From Palsa-504 sp963756575 (lineage in GTDB: Bacteria > Actinomycetota > Actinomycetes > Streptosporangiales > Streptosporangiaceae): 64,000 nucleotides of DNA. Both the position numbers and the translations under genes were made by a program. The notes under the pieces are model-generated. The model did no database searches, was not told the DNA's origin, and saw only the letters and a program-made list of their open reading frames with translations. Positions 19,688-28,165 of the stretch are shown one piece after another; the stretch's first letter is position 1, and each line of letters begins with the position of its first letter. Location of the stretch: assembly GCA_963756575.1 (NCBI GenBank), contig CAVWOM010000003.1, positions 186,001-250,000 on the forward strand, in the 5' to 3' direction.

Positions 19688-20665
19688 CTACCTCCTGCCG
19701 AACCGCGTGGCGATCCGGCGGTTACGGTCGCCGATCGAGGCCTCCGCGTCGCGGATCGTCTTGCCGGTGTAGGACATGAACACGTCGTCCAGCGAGGGGC
19801 GGGACACGCTCACCGACTTGATCGCCACCGGCAGCCGCGCGAACAGCTGGGGCACGAAGTGCTCCCCCGATTCCACCGAAAACGTCACCAGGCCCTCGTG
19901 CACGCTCGCTTCCAGGCCGAACACCTCGGCCAGCGCGCGGATGGCGGCCGGGTCGTCCGCGGTGCTGATCTGGACGCGATCCTTGCCGATGGAGGCCTTC
20001 AGCGCCTCTGGCGTGTCGATGGCCACGATGTTGCCGTGATCGATGATCGCGATCCGGTCGCAGTTCTCCGCCTCGTCCATGTAGTGCGTGGTGAGGAAGA
20101 TCGTGATGTCCTCACGCCGCTTCAGCTCGTTGATATAGGCCCAGATGGACACCCGGGTCTGCGGGTCGAGTCCCACGGTCGGCTCGTCGAGGAACAGCAC
20201 CCGTGGCGCGTGCAGGAGGCCCCGGGCGATCTCGAGCCGGCGCTGCATGCCGCCGGAGTAGGTGGACACCACGCTGCCCCGGCGGTCCCACAGGCCGACC
20301 ATCTCGAGCACCTGGCGCAGTCGCGGCGCGAAGGCCGCCTTGGGCACGCCGTACAGGTCGGCGTGGAAGCGCAGGTTCTGCTCCCCGGTCAGGTAGTTGT
20401 CCAGGGTGGTGTCCTGGAATACCAGTCCGATGTTGCGGCGGACGGTATCCCGCTCGGAGACGACGTCATGGCCTGCCACCCTGGCGGAGCCCGAGGTCGG
20501 GTCCGCCAGGGTGCACAGGATCTTGATCGTGGTGGACTTACCCGCCCCGTTCGGCCCGAGGAAGCCGAAGGTCTCTCCGGCCGCCACGTCGAAATCGATA
20601 CCGCGCACGGCCTCGATCTCGCCGTACCTCTTGGTCAGCGCGCCGACCGAGATAGCCGAAGTCAC
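19688..20665 (-). CDS. ABC efflux ATPase (DrrA-like)
   Basis: Product of 325 residues. Walker A is GPNGAGKST (about residue 38), the Q-loop lies in VFQDTTLDNYLTGEQNL, the signature is YSGGMQRRLEIARGL, Walker B is VLFLDEPTVGLDPQTR, and the H-loop is TTHYMDEAENCDR. The C-terminal domain (residues 230-310) ends with RPSLDDVFMSYTGKTIRDAEA, a hallmark of the DrrA subfamily. It powers export through the adjacent permease. Its start overlaps the padR stop by 4 bases, so the regulator and pump are translated as a coupled unit. Confidence 0.95.
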   Translation of the reverse strand: MTSAISVGALTKRYGEIEAVRGIDFDVAAGETFGFLGPNGAGKSTTIKILCTLADPTSGSARVAGHDVVSERDTVRRNIGLVFQDTTLDNYLTGEQNLRFHADLYGVPKAAFAPRLRQVLEMVGLWDRRGSVVSTYSGGMQRRLEIARGLLHAPRVLFLDEPTVGLDPQTRVSIWAYINELKRREDITIFLTTHYMDEAENCDRIAIIDHGNIVAIDTPEALKASIGKDRVQISTADDPAAIRALAEVFGLEASVHEGLVTFSVESGEHFVPQLFARLPVAIKSVSVSRPSLDDVFMSYTGKTIRDAEASIGDRNRRIATRFGRR

Positions 20666-21372
20666 CCTGGCGTGTCCTGTTCCGTTTCCTCGCTGTCAGT
20701 CGCGAGGATACGGTACAGGGCCTTGCGGGTGTCGGCCAGGATCTTGCTGGCTTGCTGGATCTGAGCCGGCGTGCCGGCCTGGGCCACCTGCACGGTGGCC
20801 ATGGCCACGTAGCGGGACAGGTTGTGCAGCTGGACCGCCGCGTTGTCGACGCTGCCGGTCACGGCATCCCAGGAGGCCCGCAGCTGGTCGGCGTGGGCCT
20901 GGACGTACGTCCGGCCCTCGTCGGTCAGCGTGTAGTTCCGCTTGCGGTCCTCGCCGGCCGCCGGGCTTATCAGGCCCTCGTCCTCGAGCTGCTGCAGGGC
21001 CGGGTAGACCGAGCCAGCGCTCGGCCGCCACACGCCCTCGGTGCGCTCGGCGATCTCCTGGATGATCTGGTAGCCGTTCCACGGCTGGCCCTCGGACAGC
21101 AGGTCGAGGATCGCGGCCCGGACGTCACCGCGCCGGACCCGCGGGCCCCGCCCGCCGAACCTCGGCGGCCCGAACGGCCCGCCGCGCATCCCGAACTCGA
21201 ACGGCCCGCCCGGGCCGCCTAGGCCGCCTGGGCCGCCCAGACCGCCTGGGCCGCCGCCCGGCCAGGGACCGCCGCGCCTTCCGGCACGCATCCGGTGGCC
21301 GGCGCCACGATGTTCCCGGTGCTCTCGATGCTCACGATGCTCTCGGGGATCTCCCCATGCTTCGTCATACAT
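20662..21372 (-). CDS. PadR-family transcriptional regulator with low-complexity N-terminus
   Basis: Product of 236 residues. Residues 1-80 are unusual: a repeated Arg-Glu-His block (EHREHREHREHR) and then a Gly/Pro/Phe-rich linker. The PadR winged helix follows (VRRGDVRAAILDLLSEGQPWNGYQIIQEIAERTEGVWRPSAGSVYPALQQLEDEGLI, with WRPSAGSVYPALQQLEDEGL diagnostic), then a C-terminal helical domain of about 85 residues. It most likely represses its own operon and is released by the exported compound. AAGGAG precedes the ATG. The N-terminal extension is much longer than in typical PadR proteins. Confidence 0.92.
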   Translation of the reverse strand: MYDEAWGDPREHREHREHREHRGAGHRMRAGRRGGPWPGGGPGGLGGPGGLGGPGGPFEFGMRGGPFGPPRFGGRGPRVRRGDVRAAILDLLSEGQPWNGYQIIQEIAERTEGVWRPSAGSVYPALQQLEDEGLISPAAGEDRKRNYTLTDEGRTYVQAHADQLRASWDAVTGSVDNAAVQLHNLSRYVAMATVQVAQAGTPAQIQQASKILADTRKALYRILATDSEETEQDTPG

Positions 21373-21404
21373 TTTGTTACTCCTTCAACGTCTCTAGATC
21401 GCTT

Positions 21405-21465
21405 GTCGATCCATGTTGTTAGTTCGACGATATATCTACAACGATCGGATCGCAAGGCTTGATTT
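21405..21465 (-). promoter_or_regulatory. Probable promoter/operator of the padR-ABC operon
   Basis: An AT-rich island in otherwise GC-rich DNA, 35-95 bases before padR, with the palindrome GATATATC (about 21429-21436) and repeated CGATC words. Position and palindromic character fit a PadR operator, but the -35/-10 boxes are not clear. Confidence 0.4.
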
Positions 21466-21472
21466 CAAGATC

Positions 21473-21946
21473 TTTACCGAACGGGGCGGGCTGACGCGGT
21501 CGGCGGCTGTCCCGGCTGCCCTGGGACGCGGCGTCGCCCAGGACCCCAGCCCGGCCCTCGCTTGAGCGTCCGCGTAGTTCATCGCGCCAGCCCCGGCGGC
21601 CCCACCCGTCCCGGAGCCCCGCTTCTGCCGCAGGGTGCCGAAGGCTATGAACTACCGCGATGTGACGCTGATGTGGTCCTCACCACATCGATGTGACGCT
21701 GATGTGGTGAGGACCACGACGATGTGGCATCGCCGTTGCCGGCCGCACGGCCTTGGTACCGTCAGCACCGCCAGCACCGCCAGCACCGCGATCTGGGCGC
21801 CGCGGGTCAGCCGTGACGGCATGAAACCCGGCTTCGAGTCCGTCCGGACGGGCTGAAAGCCCGGTTTCATGACGTCACTGAGGCGCTCGCCGCGGTTCAG
21901 GGCACGGGCGGCGGCCTTGCGCTGCCGCCCCAGCCAGCCCGGGGCG
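21473..21946. repeat. Repeat-rich spacer with direct repeats and long palindromes
   Basis: No gene recognised. CGCGTAGTTCAT (21571-21582) recurs inverted at 21647-21659. CGATGTGACGCTGATGTGGT occurs at 21658-21677 and 21689-21708. CAGCACCGC is repeated three times at 21763-21789. A long imperfect hairpin spans 21813-21878: GTGACG/CGTCAC outside, 14-base arms ATGAAACCCGGCTT (21821-21834) and 21857-21870 with one mismatch inside, and CCGTCCGGACGG at the tip. Possibly REP-like elements or a bidirectional terminator. Confidence 0.6.
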
Positions 21947-22000
21947 CGTGAAGGCTAGCGCTTCTTGCTGTTATCAGTATTGGTGGGTGGTGCGTGGGCT

Positions 22001-22145
22001 CGGGGGCTGGGCTTCGGGAGGTGGGGCTGGGCTTCGGGCGGTGGGGCTGGGCTTCGGGCGGGTGGGGGTGGGGGTGGAGGTGGGGGGTGGGCGCGGTGGG
22101 GGTGGGCGGGGTGGGGCGCCGGGCGGGGGTGAGGAGGGGAGGTGG
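22001..22145. repeat. G-rich tandem repeat, quadruplex-prone
   Basis: Three 20-base units (variants of GTGGGGCTGGGCTTCGGGCG) at 22001-22060, running into an almost uninterrupted series of G-tracts to 22145, immediately after the cysteine-dioxygenase-like gene (stop at 22147). Confidence 0.65.
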
Positions 22146-22146
22146 G

Positions 22147-22719
22147 TTAGGGGAGGATGGGGAGGGTGTACTCGCGGCGGATGCTGTTGCCGAGGCGGGA
22201 GATGTCGGCGCCGTAGACGTGCATGGAGATGGCCACGGTGTCACCGGTGTTCCGGACGCGGTGGATGTCGCCCGGGGGCGCGAAGGCGCTGACGGAGCCG
22301 GCCGGGTTCAGGTTGCGGACAGCGAGGCTGAGCGCCTGTCCCCCGTCGGCCAGCGCGAAGATCTCCTCGTGCTCACGCCCCTGCAGGACGGCCGTCACGC
22401 ACCAGGCCACATGATCGTGGATCGGCGTCAGCTGGCCGGGCAGCCAGACCATGGCCGAGACCGAGAACGTGCCGTCGGGCTCGGCATGGAGCAGGTGGCT
22501 CTGGTAGCCCGCCGGGTCGCCGCGCCGCAGTGACGCGGGCAAGATCGCGGCCGGGTCGGGCCGGGCGGCGCGCAGCGCGTCCGCCACCAGGTCCGCCGTC
22601 CTGGCCCAGCCCAGGCCGCGGCGGACCGCGGCCCTGATCACGCGCAGCAGGCGGTCCGGGCACGTTCCGGCGCCGTCCGCCGGATCCGCTTCACGATGAA
22701 CGGTGCTGGTCAGCGACAT
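22147..22719 (-). CDS. Cysteine-dioxygenase-family cupin
   Basis: Product of 190 residues starting MSLTSTVHREADP; I use the ATG at 22719, since sequence further upstream is a shadow of helY. The metal-binding cupin motif is TPIHDHVAWCVTAVLQGREHEEIF (His-x-His and Glu), followed by the third ligand in GDIHRVRNTGDTVAISMHVYG. These fit the cysteine dioxygenase type I superfamily, which oxidises cysteine or related thiols using iron. The short length (CDO is about 200 residues) is normal. The exact thiol substrate is uncertain. It is transcribed in the same direction as helY, 85 bases after it. Confidence 0.82.
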   Translation of the reverse strand: MSLTSTVHREADPADGAGTCPDRLLRVIRAAVRRGLGWARTADLVADALRAARPDPAAILPASLRRGDPAGYQSHLLHAEPDGTFSVSAMVWLPGQLTPIHDHVAWCVTAVLQGREHEEIFALADGGQALSLAVRNLNPAGSVSAFAPPGDIHRVRNTGDTVAISMHVYGADISRLGNSIRREYTLPILP

Positions 22720-22804
22720 GCTTCTCAGGCTAGCGAGCATCGGTCCATCGACACTAATGCCAATCGGTCCGCATATGCATAGACGCCGTTGATCAGTAAG
22801 GGTC

Positions 22805-25721
22805 CTAATCGGCGACGGTGGAGTAGGCGATGACGCCGCGGCGCATGGCGTCGATGGCGGCGCGGGCGGTGGCGGCCAGGTCGTCGTGGCGTGAGGCGCG
22901 GGACCCGGGCTCACCGGAGCCGGGCTTACGAGAGCCGGGCTCACCGGAGCCGGGCTCACGAGAGCCGGGCTTACCGGAACCGGGTGACTCGTTCCCGGGC
23001 GGTACGGGAGCGGCCGCGGCGACCTGGTCCAGGAGGTCGATGAGCTGCTTGACCGAGCGGACGAAGTCGCCGGGGGTGAGGTCGGGCGACTCGGCCAGGA
23101 CGCTCTCCAGCCGGGCGCCGCGCGCCCAGCGGTAGGCCGCCCAGGCGAAGCCGAGGTCGGGCTCGCGCAGGAACGACAGCTCGTTGTCCTTTTCCAGCTG
23201 GTCCAGCTCGCCCCAGGTGCGGACGGTGGCGACCAGCGCCTCGGGCACCCGCCCCTTGGGCAGCCGCGGGGGCTGGACGTCATCGGACTGGCGCGACTCG
23301 AAGGACAAGGCCGACACGCAGGCGGCGAGCTCGGCCGCGGTCAGGCCGTCCCACAGGCCCCGGCGCAGGCACTCGGCGGCCAGCAGGTCCAGCTCGGAGT
23401 ACAGGCGGCCCAGCCGCCGCCCGTCCGCCGTGACGGTGTCCCCGGCCAGGTAACCGAGGCTCTCCAGGACCCGGCAGACCCGGTCGAAGGTCCGGGCGAT
23501 CACGTGCGACCGGCCGGCCGACCCGGCGCTCGATCGCCTCGGTCTCGCGCGCGAGCCGGAAGTAGCGTTCGGCGTACCGGGCGTGGTTCTCGCGGTCCTG
23601 GCAGCCGTGGCACGGGTGACGGCGCAGCCGCCGCCGCAGGTCCGCGATCTCCCCGGCCGCCGCGGGGGCGGTCTGTTCCCAGTCCGCCGCGCGGGTGGGC
23701 CGCCGGGGACCCTCGTGGCTGGCCAGGCGGTTCCGCATGGTGGTGGCGAGGTCCTTGCGGTGCTGGGGAGAGCGCGGGCTGAAGGACCCGGGAATGCGGA
23801 TCTTGTCGATGACCTCGGCCGGGACCGGGAAGTCGGCCACGGCTAGCCGCTTGACCTGCCGCCCCTCGGTCAGCACCAGCGGCCCGGGCCCGGCGTACTC
23901 GGCGGATCCGTTGACCACGGCGGCGGCGTCACCGCCGCGGGCGGGCCGCAGGCCGGGCTGCAGGACCACAGCCAGGCCAGCGCGCCGCCCGCCCGGCACG
24001 CGGATGATGTCACCCGGCCGCAACTGCGACAGGGAGCGGGCCGCTTCCGCCCGGCGCGAGGTCGCACGGACCCGGGACAAGTCGCCCTCTCGTTCGGTCA
24101 ATGACCTTCTCAGCTGCGCGTAATCGGCGAAGTCACCCTGATCACAGGTCATCGACTTGGCCAGGTCGGCCATGGCCTGCTGGTTCTTGCGGACCTGCCG
24201 GGTCAGGCCGACGACGCCGCGGTCGGCCTGGAACTGCGCGAACGAGGATTCGAGCAGGGCGGCGGCCCGGGCGCGGCCGGCCCAGCCGGTCAAATTGACC
24301 GCCATGTTGTAGGAGGGGCGGAAGCTCGAATTGAGCGGGTAGGTCCGGGTACTGGCCAGGCCGCCCAGGGCGCCGGGGTCCATGCCCGGCTGCCACAGCA
24401 CGACCGCGTGGCCTTCGACGTCGATGCCGCGGCGTCCGGCCCGCCCGGTGAGCTGGGTGTACTCCCCCGCGGTGAGGTTCGCGTGGGTCTCGCCGTTCCA
24501 CTTGTCCAGCTTCTCGATGACGACGGTCCTGGCCGGCATGTTGATACCGAGGGCGAGGGTCTCGGTCGCGAACACCGCCCGCACCAGGCCGGCCGCGAAC
24601 AGCTCCTCGACGACCTCCTTGAAGGCGGGCAGCATCCCGGCGTGGTGCGCGGCGATCCCGCGCCGCAGGCCGTCCAGCCAGGCGCCGTAGCCGAGGACGG
24701 TCAGGTCCTCGGGCGGGATGTCGGCGGTACGGCGCTCGGCGACCCGCTGGATCACCTCGGCCTCTTCGGGCGTGGTCAGCCGCAGCCCCGCGATCTGGCA
24801 CTGCTCGACGGCCGCGTCGCATCCGGCCCGGCTGAAGATGAACGTGATGGCCGGCAGCAGGCCGTCGGAGTCGAGCCGCGAGATCACGTCGGGCCGGTAG
24901 GCGGCCGGGAACCGGCGCGGGCGGCGGTTCCCGCGGCCGGGCCGGGGCGGGGCCTTGCGCTCGATCCAGGTGTCCCGCTGGGCGACCCGGAGCAGCTCGG
25001 GGTTGACCCGCAGATGCTCCTCGCCGGCCGGGCCGGCCGCGGGTACCGTGCCGGTGAACAGGTCGTACAGCCGGTTCCCGGCCAGCACGTGCTGCCACAG
25101 CGGGACCGGCCGCTGCTCGTCCACGATGACCGTCGTGCCGCCGCGGACCTGGTCCAGCCACTCGCCGAACTCCTCGGCGTTGCTCACCGTCGCGGACAGC
25201 GCCACCACCCGCACCGATTCGGGCAGGTGGATGATCACCTCTTCCCAGACCGCGCCGCGGGACCTGTCCGCCAGGTAGTGCACCTCGTCGAGCACGACGT
25301 AGCCGAGCCCGGACAGGGTCTGGGAGCCGGTGTACAGCATGTTCCGGAGCACCTCGGTGGTCATCACCACCACCGGGGCGTCGCCGTTGATGCTGTTGTC
25401 CCCGGTGAGCAGGCCCACCGTGCGGCTGTCGTAGCGGCGCACCAGGTCGGCGTACTTCTGGTTGGACAGCGCCTTGATCGGCGTGGTGTAGAAGCACTTG
25501 CGCCCCTGGGCCAGCGCCAGGTGCGCGGCGAACTCGCCGATCACCGTCTTGCCCGAGCCGGTCGGCGCGGCCACCAGCACGCCGCGTCCCTCGCCGAGCG
25601 CGCGGCAGGCATCGACCTGGAAGTCGTCGAAGTCGAAGTCGTACAGCGCGCGGAAGTCGGCGAGTTCCGGGGCGGACTGGCGGTCGCGGAACGCGGCGTA
25701 CCGGTCCGCCGGGGTTGTCAT
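22805..25721 (-). CDS. helY: Ski2/Mtr4-like DEVH-box helicase HelY, with one frameshift
   Basis: The whole gene spans about 970 residues. Part 1 (25721 to about 23515) has Walker A APTGSGKT, DEVH in VVLDEVHYLADRSRGA, SATVSN and the motif VI TGRAGRRGID, all helicase motifs in order. Part 2 (from about 23510) continues in another frame with IARTFDRVCRVLESLGYLAGD and the DSHCT domain, ending at 22805. The frames join at the run CCGGCCGGCC (23511-23520), where one extra base explains the shift. The M. tuberculosis homologue has about 900 residues; the excess includes five 15-base repeats (22906-22980) coding a Gly-Ser-Glu-Pro-rich linker. TAGTCT seven bases before the ATG suggests a leaderless start. 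Role: RNA/DNA unwinding. Confidence 0.9.
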
Positions 25722-25728
25722 GGATTCC

Positions 25729-25734
25729 AGACTA
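25729..25734 (-). promoter_or_regulatory. -10 element (TAGTCT) for helY
   Basis: TAGTCT ends 7 bases before the helY ATG; no Shine-Dalgarno is present. Confidence 0.45.
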
Positions 25735-25766
25735 GAGTCCCGAGCCAGGTGGCTGGGGCTCAGGTG

Positions 25767-26699
25767 CTAGTTGAGGCGGCTGTCGGGACGGTCGTCCAGC
25801 TCGTTGTCCAGCCTGTTCAGGTCGATCGGGGAGAGCTCGTCGTCGGCCAGGCCCGCGTAGGGATCGGGGTTCAGCGGGCCCCGCTGGCGGTCGTTGTACC
25901 ACACGATGAACTCGGCCACCTCGACCAGCGCCACGCACGCGCCGCCCAGGATCAGCATCGTGATCGGGTCCGGGCTCGGGTTCGCGATGCCCGCGATCAG
26001 GAACACCCCGAAGATCATCATCCGGCGCCACTTGCGGAAGCGGGCGTGGGTCAGGACCCCGGCCAGGTTCAGCATGACGATCAGCAGCGGCAGCTCGAAC
26101 GCCAGCCCGAACGCCAGCATGATCGTCATCACGAAGCTCATGTACAGGTCGACCTGGATCAGGTTCTGCACGCCGCCCGGCGTCAGGCCGAGCAGGTAGT
26201 GCATGGACCGGCCGAGCGACAGGTAGGCCAGCACGTTCCCGACTCCGAACAGCGGCACCGCGGTGCCGATGAAGATGTATCCCCACCGCTTCTCCCGGGA
26301 GTGCAATCCGGGCGCGATGAACGACCACAGCTGGTAGAGCCAGACCGGGGAGGACAGGATGATCCCGACGATCAGGGCGACCTTGACGCGCAGGTAGAAC
26401 GCGTCCAGCGGTCCGTTCAGGACCAGCTGGTCGACGCCCAGCTTCTGGCATCCGGTAAAGCCGCGGATGTGGGCCTTGCACAGCGGATGCTCGATGAAAT
26501 GCCATACCGGGTTGAAGAACACGAACCCGACGATCATCCCGGCGATGAGCGCGAGGGCGCTCTTGACCACCCGGTTGCGCAACTCCCGCAGGTGATCGAA
26601 CAGCGGCATCCGCCCCTCGGGGTCCCGCCGTCGCTGTGACCGCACGTAGCGCTCGCCGACGATGCGCGCGCCTTGGACGGCACCAGGGAGTTTTGCCAT
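25767..26699 (-). CDS. tatC: Sec-independent protein translocase TatC
   Basis: Product of 310 residues with six predicted membrane helices. The family signature MPLFDHLRELRNRVVKSALAL begins near residue 31, and the conserved Glu in the first periplasmic/second-helix region and FGLAFELPLLIVMLNLAGVL (FELP motif) are present. It recognises twin-arginine signal peptides and, with TatA, moves folded proteins across the membrane. The N-terminal 30 residues before MPLFDHL are basic and may be an extension; an internal start is possible. It directly follows tatA (24 bases) and precedes helY, the standard actinobacterial order. Confidence 0.95.
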   Translation of the reverse strand: MAKLPGAVQGARIVGERYVRSQRRRDPEGRMPLFDHLRELRNRVVKSALALIAGMIVGFVFFNPVWHFIEHPLCKAHIRGFTGCQKLGVDQLVLNGPLDAFYLRVKVALIVGIILSSPVWLYQLWSFIAPGLHSREKRWGYIFIGTAVPLFGVGNVLAYLSLGRSMHYLLGLTPGGVQNLIQVDLYMSFVMTIMLAFGLAFELPLLIVMLNLAGVLTHARFRKWRRMMIFGVFLIAGIANPSPDPITMLILGGACVALVEVAEFIVWYNDRQRGPLNPDPYAGLADDELSPIDLNRLDNELDDRPDSRLN

Positions 26700-26723
26700 G
26701 ACGGCCTCCGGCGGTAACGCGCC

Positions 26724-27083
26724 CTAGCTGGGCTGCGTGTGCTGCGGCTCGGGGGTTCCTGGGACCGGGGCGTCCATGGCGGAAGCCCGCTGCAGGTCGC
26801 GGATCTGCTGCTGCAGCGCGTCGATCTGCGACTGCTGCTCAGCGGGAGCCGGGGCCGGAGCCGAGGTGAGCTGAGGCTGCACGAACGCCGGTGCGGGCGC
26901 GCTTCCCGGCTCGGGCTCGTCCTGCGAGTCTTCGTGCAGGCCCTGAACTTCCCGCTTCAAGATACGCATCGACTGACCGAGCGAACGCGCCGCGTGCGGC
27001 AGCTTCCTTGACCCGAACAGCACGATGATCACCACGGCGATGATCAAGATCTTCCACGGGCTGTCAAACAGGTCACCAACCAT
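26724..27083 (-). CDS. tatA: Sec-independent protein translocase TatA
   Basis: Product of 119 residues. One N-terminal membrane helix (WKILIIAVVIIVLFG, residues 10-24) is followed by the hinge and amphipathic helix GSRKLPHAARSLGQSMRILKREV, the TatA hallmark. The tail is long, Pro/Ala/Gln-rich and probably disordered. AGAGGA lies 5-6 bases before the ATG at 27083. TatA oligomers form the translocation pore with TatC. A much longer overlapping frame on the same strand is not coding. Confidence 0.94.
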   Translation of the reverse strand: MVGDLFDSPWKILIIAVVIIVLFGSRKLPHAARSLGQSMRILKREVQGLHEDSQDEPEPGSAPAPAFVQPQLTSAPAPAPAEQQSQIDALQQQIRDLQRASAMDAPVPGTPEPQHTQPS

Positions 27084-27106
27084 GTCAGTCCTCTTTAACG
27101 CCGGAG

Positions 27107-28165
27107 TCATCCTTCTCGGCCAGAGTCTACACGGCGCCCTTGGCGGGGCACCGTTTCTGCAGGTTCGGCCGGTGAATCGCGTGTACTGACCGATAATACG
27201 ACATAGTTCGCGAGAGCGGCCGCGGCCGCCTCGCGCACCTGCGCCAGCAGCGGCGCCGGCGAGATGACCCGGCCGTCCTCCCCGAGCTGCAGCGCCAGCC
27301 GCCGTACCCAGCTGGTGTCCGGGGTGCGCAGCACGACCCGGAGCCGGCCCTCGTCCAGGTCCGTCACCGACTCGCACGGGTAGTACTCCGCCACCCAGCG
27401 CCCGGCCGCGGTCAGCTCGAGCTCCACCAGGACGTCGTCCGGCGACGGCCGGAACAGGCCCTGGTCGACGTCCACGGGCTCGGCCTCGGCCGGCGGCGCG
27501 GACGGCACGTCGAGCACCTCGAGGCCGAGGACCCGGTCCAGCCGGAACAGCCGCATGCCCTCGGCGCGCAGGCACCAGCCCTCGAGGTACGGCCGCCCCT
27601 CCACCACGAGCAGCCGCATCGGGTCGACATCGCGCTCGGTCGCCTCGTCCCGGCCGGGCACGTAGTAGCGCAGGTGCAGACGCCGCCGCGTCAGGAGGGC
27701 GGCGCGGATCTGGGTGGCGTACGCCGAAGTGCCTTCGTCCGGGATGTCGACCTGCACGGCCACCTGGGCGCTCGCCGCGGCGGCCTCGCCGGCCGCGGCC
27801 TCCAGCTTGGCGATCAGCCTCGACAGGGCCGAGCGGTCCTCCAGGCCCGGCACCTCGGCCAGCATCCGCAGCGCGACGAGCAGCGCGCTGGCCTCGTCGA
27901 CGGCCAGCCGCAACGGGCGGCCCATGGACTCGGCCTGGCTGACGACGATCTCGCCGCCCTCGTAGGACAGGTCGATGGGGCAGTAGGGATCGGGGGCGCG
28001 CAGCTCGACGCACCACAGCAGGTTGAGGTCGTCCACGAGCTCGCGCTCGCTGACCCCGAACGCCGCCGCGGTCTCGGCCAGGCCGACCGCCTTGCGGTTC
28101 ATCACGTACGGCACCAGCGCGAGCAGGCGCTGCAACCGCTCGGTCGACGTCACCAGGGCACTCAC
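27107..28165 (-). CDS. pafC: WYL-domain transcriptional regulator PafC
   Basis: Product of 352 residues from the GTG at 28165, which overlaps the pafB stop (GTGA). An N-terminal winged helix (STERLQRLLALVPYVMNRKAVGLAETAAAFGVSERELVDDL) precedes a WYL domain (residues about 165-215, with RLHLRYYVPGRDEATERDVDPMRLLVVEGRPYLEGWC) and a C-terminal WCX region. PafB and PafC form a heterodimer that in mycobacteria activates the RecA-independent DNA-damage response, with the WYL domains as likely nucleic-acid sensors. Location beside pafA is conserved even though the role is not in pupylation. Confidence 0.92.
   Translation of the reverse strand: MSALVTSTERLQRLLALVPYVMNRKAVGLAETAAAFGVSERELVDDLNLLWCVELRAPDPYCPIDLSYEGGEIVVSQAESMGRPLRLAVDEASALLVALRMLAEVPGLEDRSALSRLIAKLEAAAGEAAAASAQVAVQVDIPDEGTSAYATQIRAALLTRRRLHLRYYVPGRDEATERDVDPMRLLVVEGRPYLEGWCLRAEGMRLFRLDRVLGLEVLDVPSAPPAEAEPVDVDQGLFRPSPDDVLVELELTAAGRWVAEYYPCESVTDLDEGRLRVVLRTPDTSWVRRLALQLGEDGRVISPAPLLAQVREAAAAALANYVVLSVSTRDSPAEPAETVPRQGRRVDSGREG

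Noticed and set aside
21571..21659. A second MITE bounded by CGCGTAGTTCAT and its inverted copy
   Set aside because: The inverted ends have a one-base bulge and no flanking direct repeat; insufficient for a transposon call.
24408..26639. A 743-codon open frame on the plus strand
   Set aside because: Antisense to helY and tatC, both of which have full motif sets; no domain of its own.
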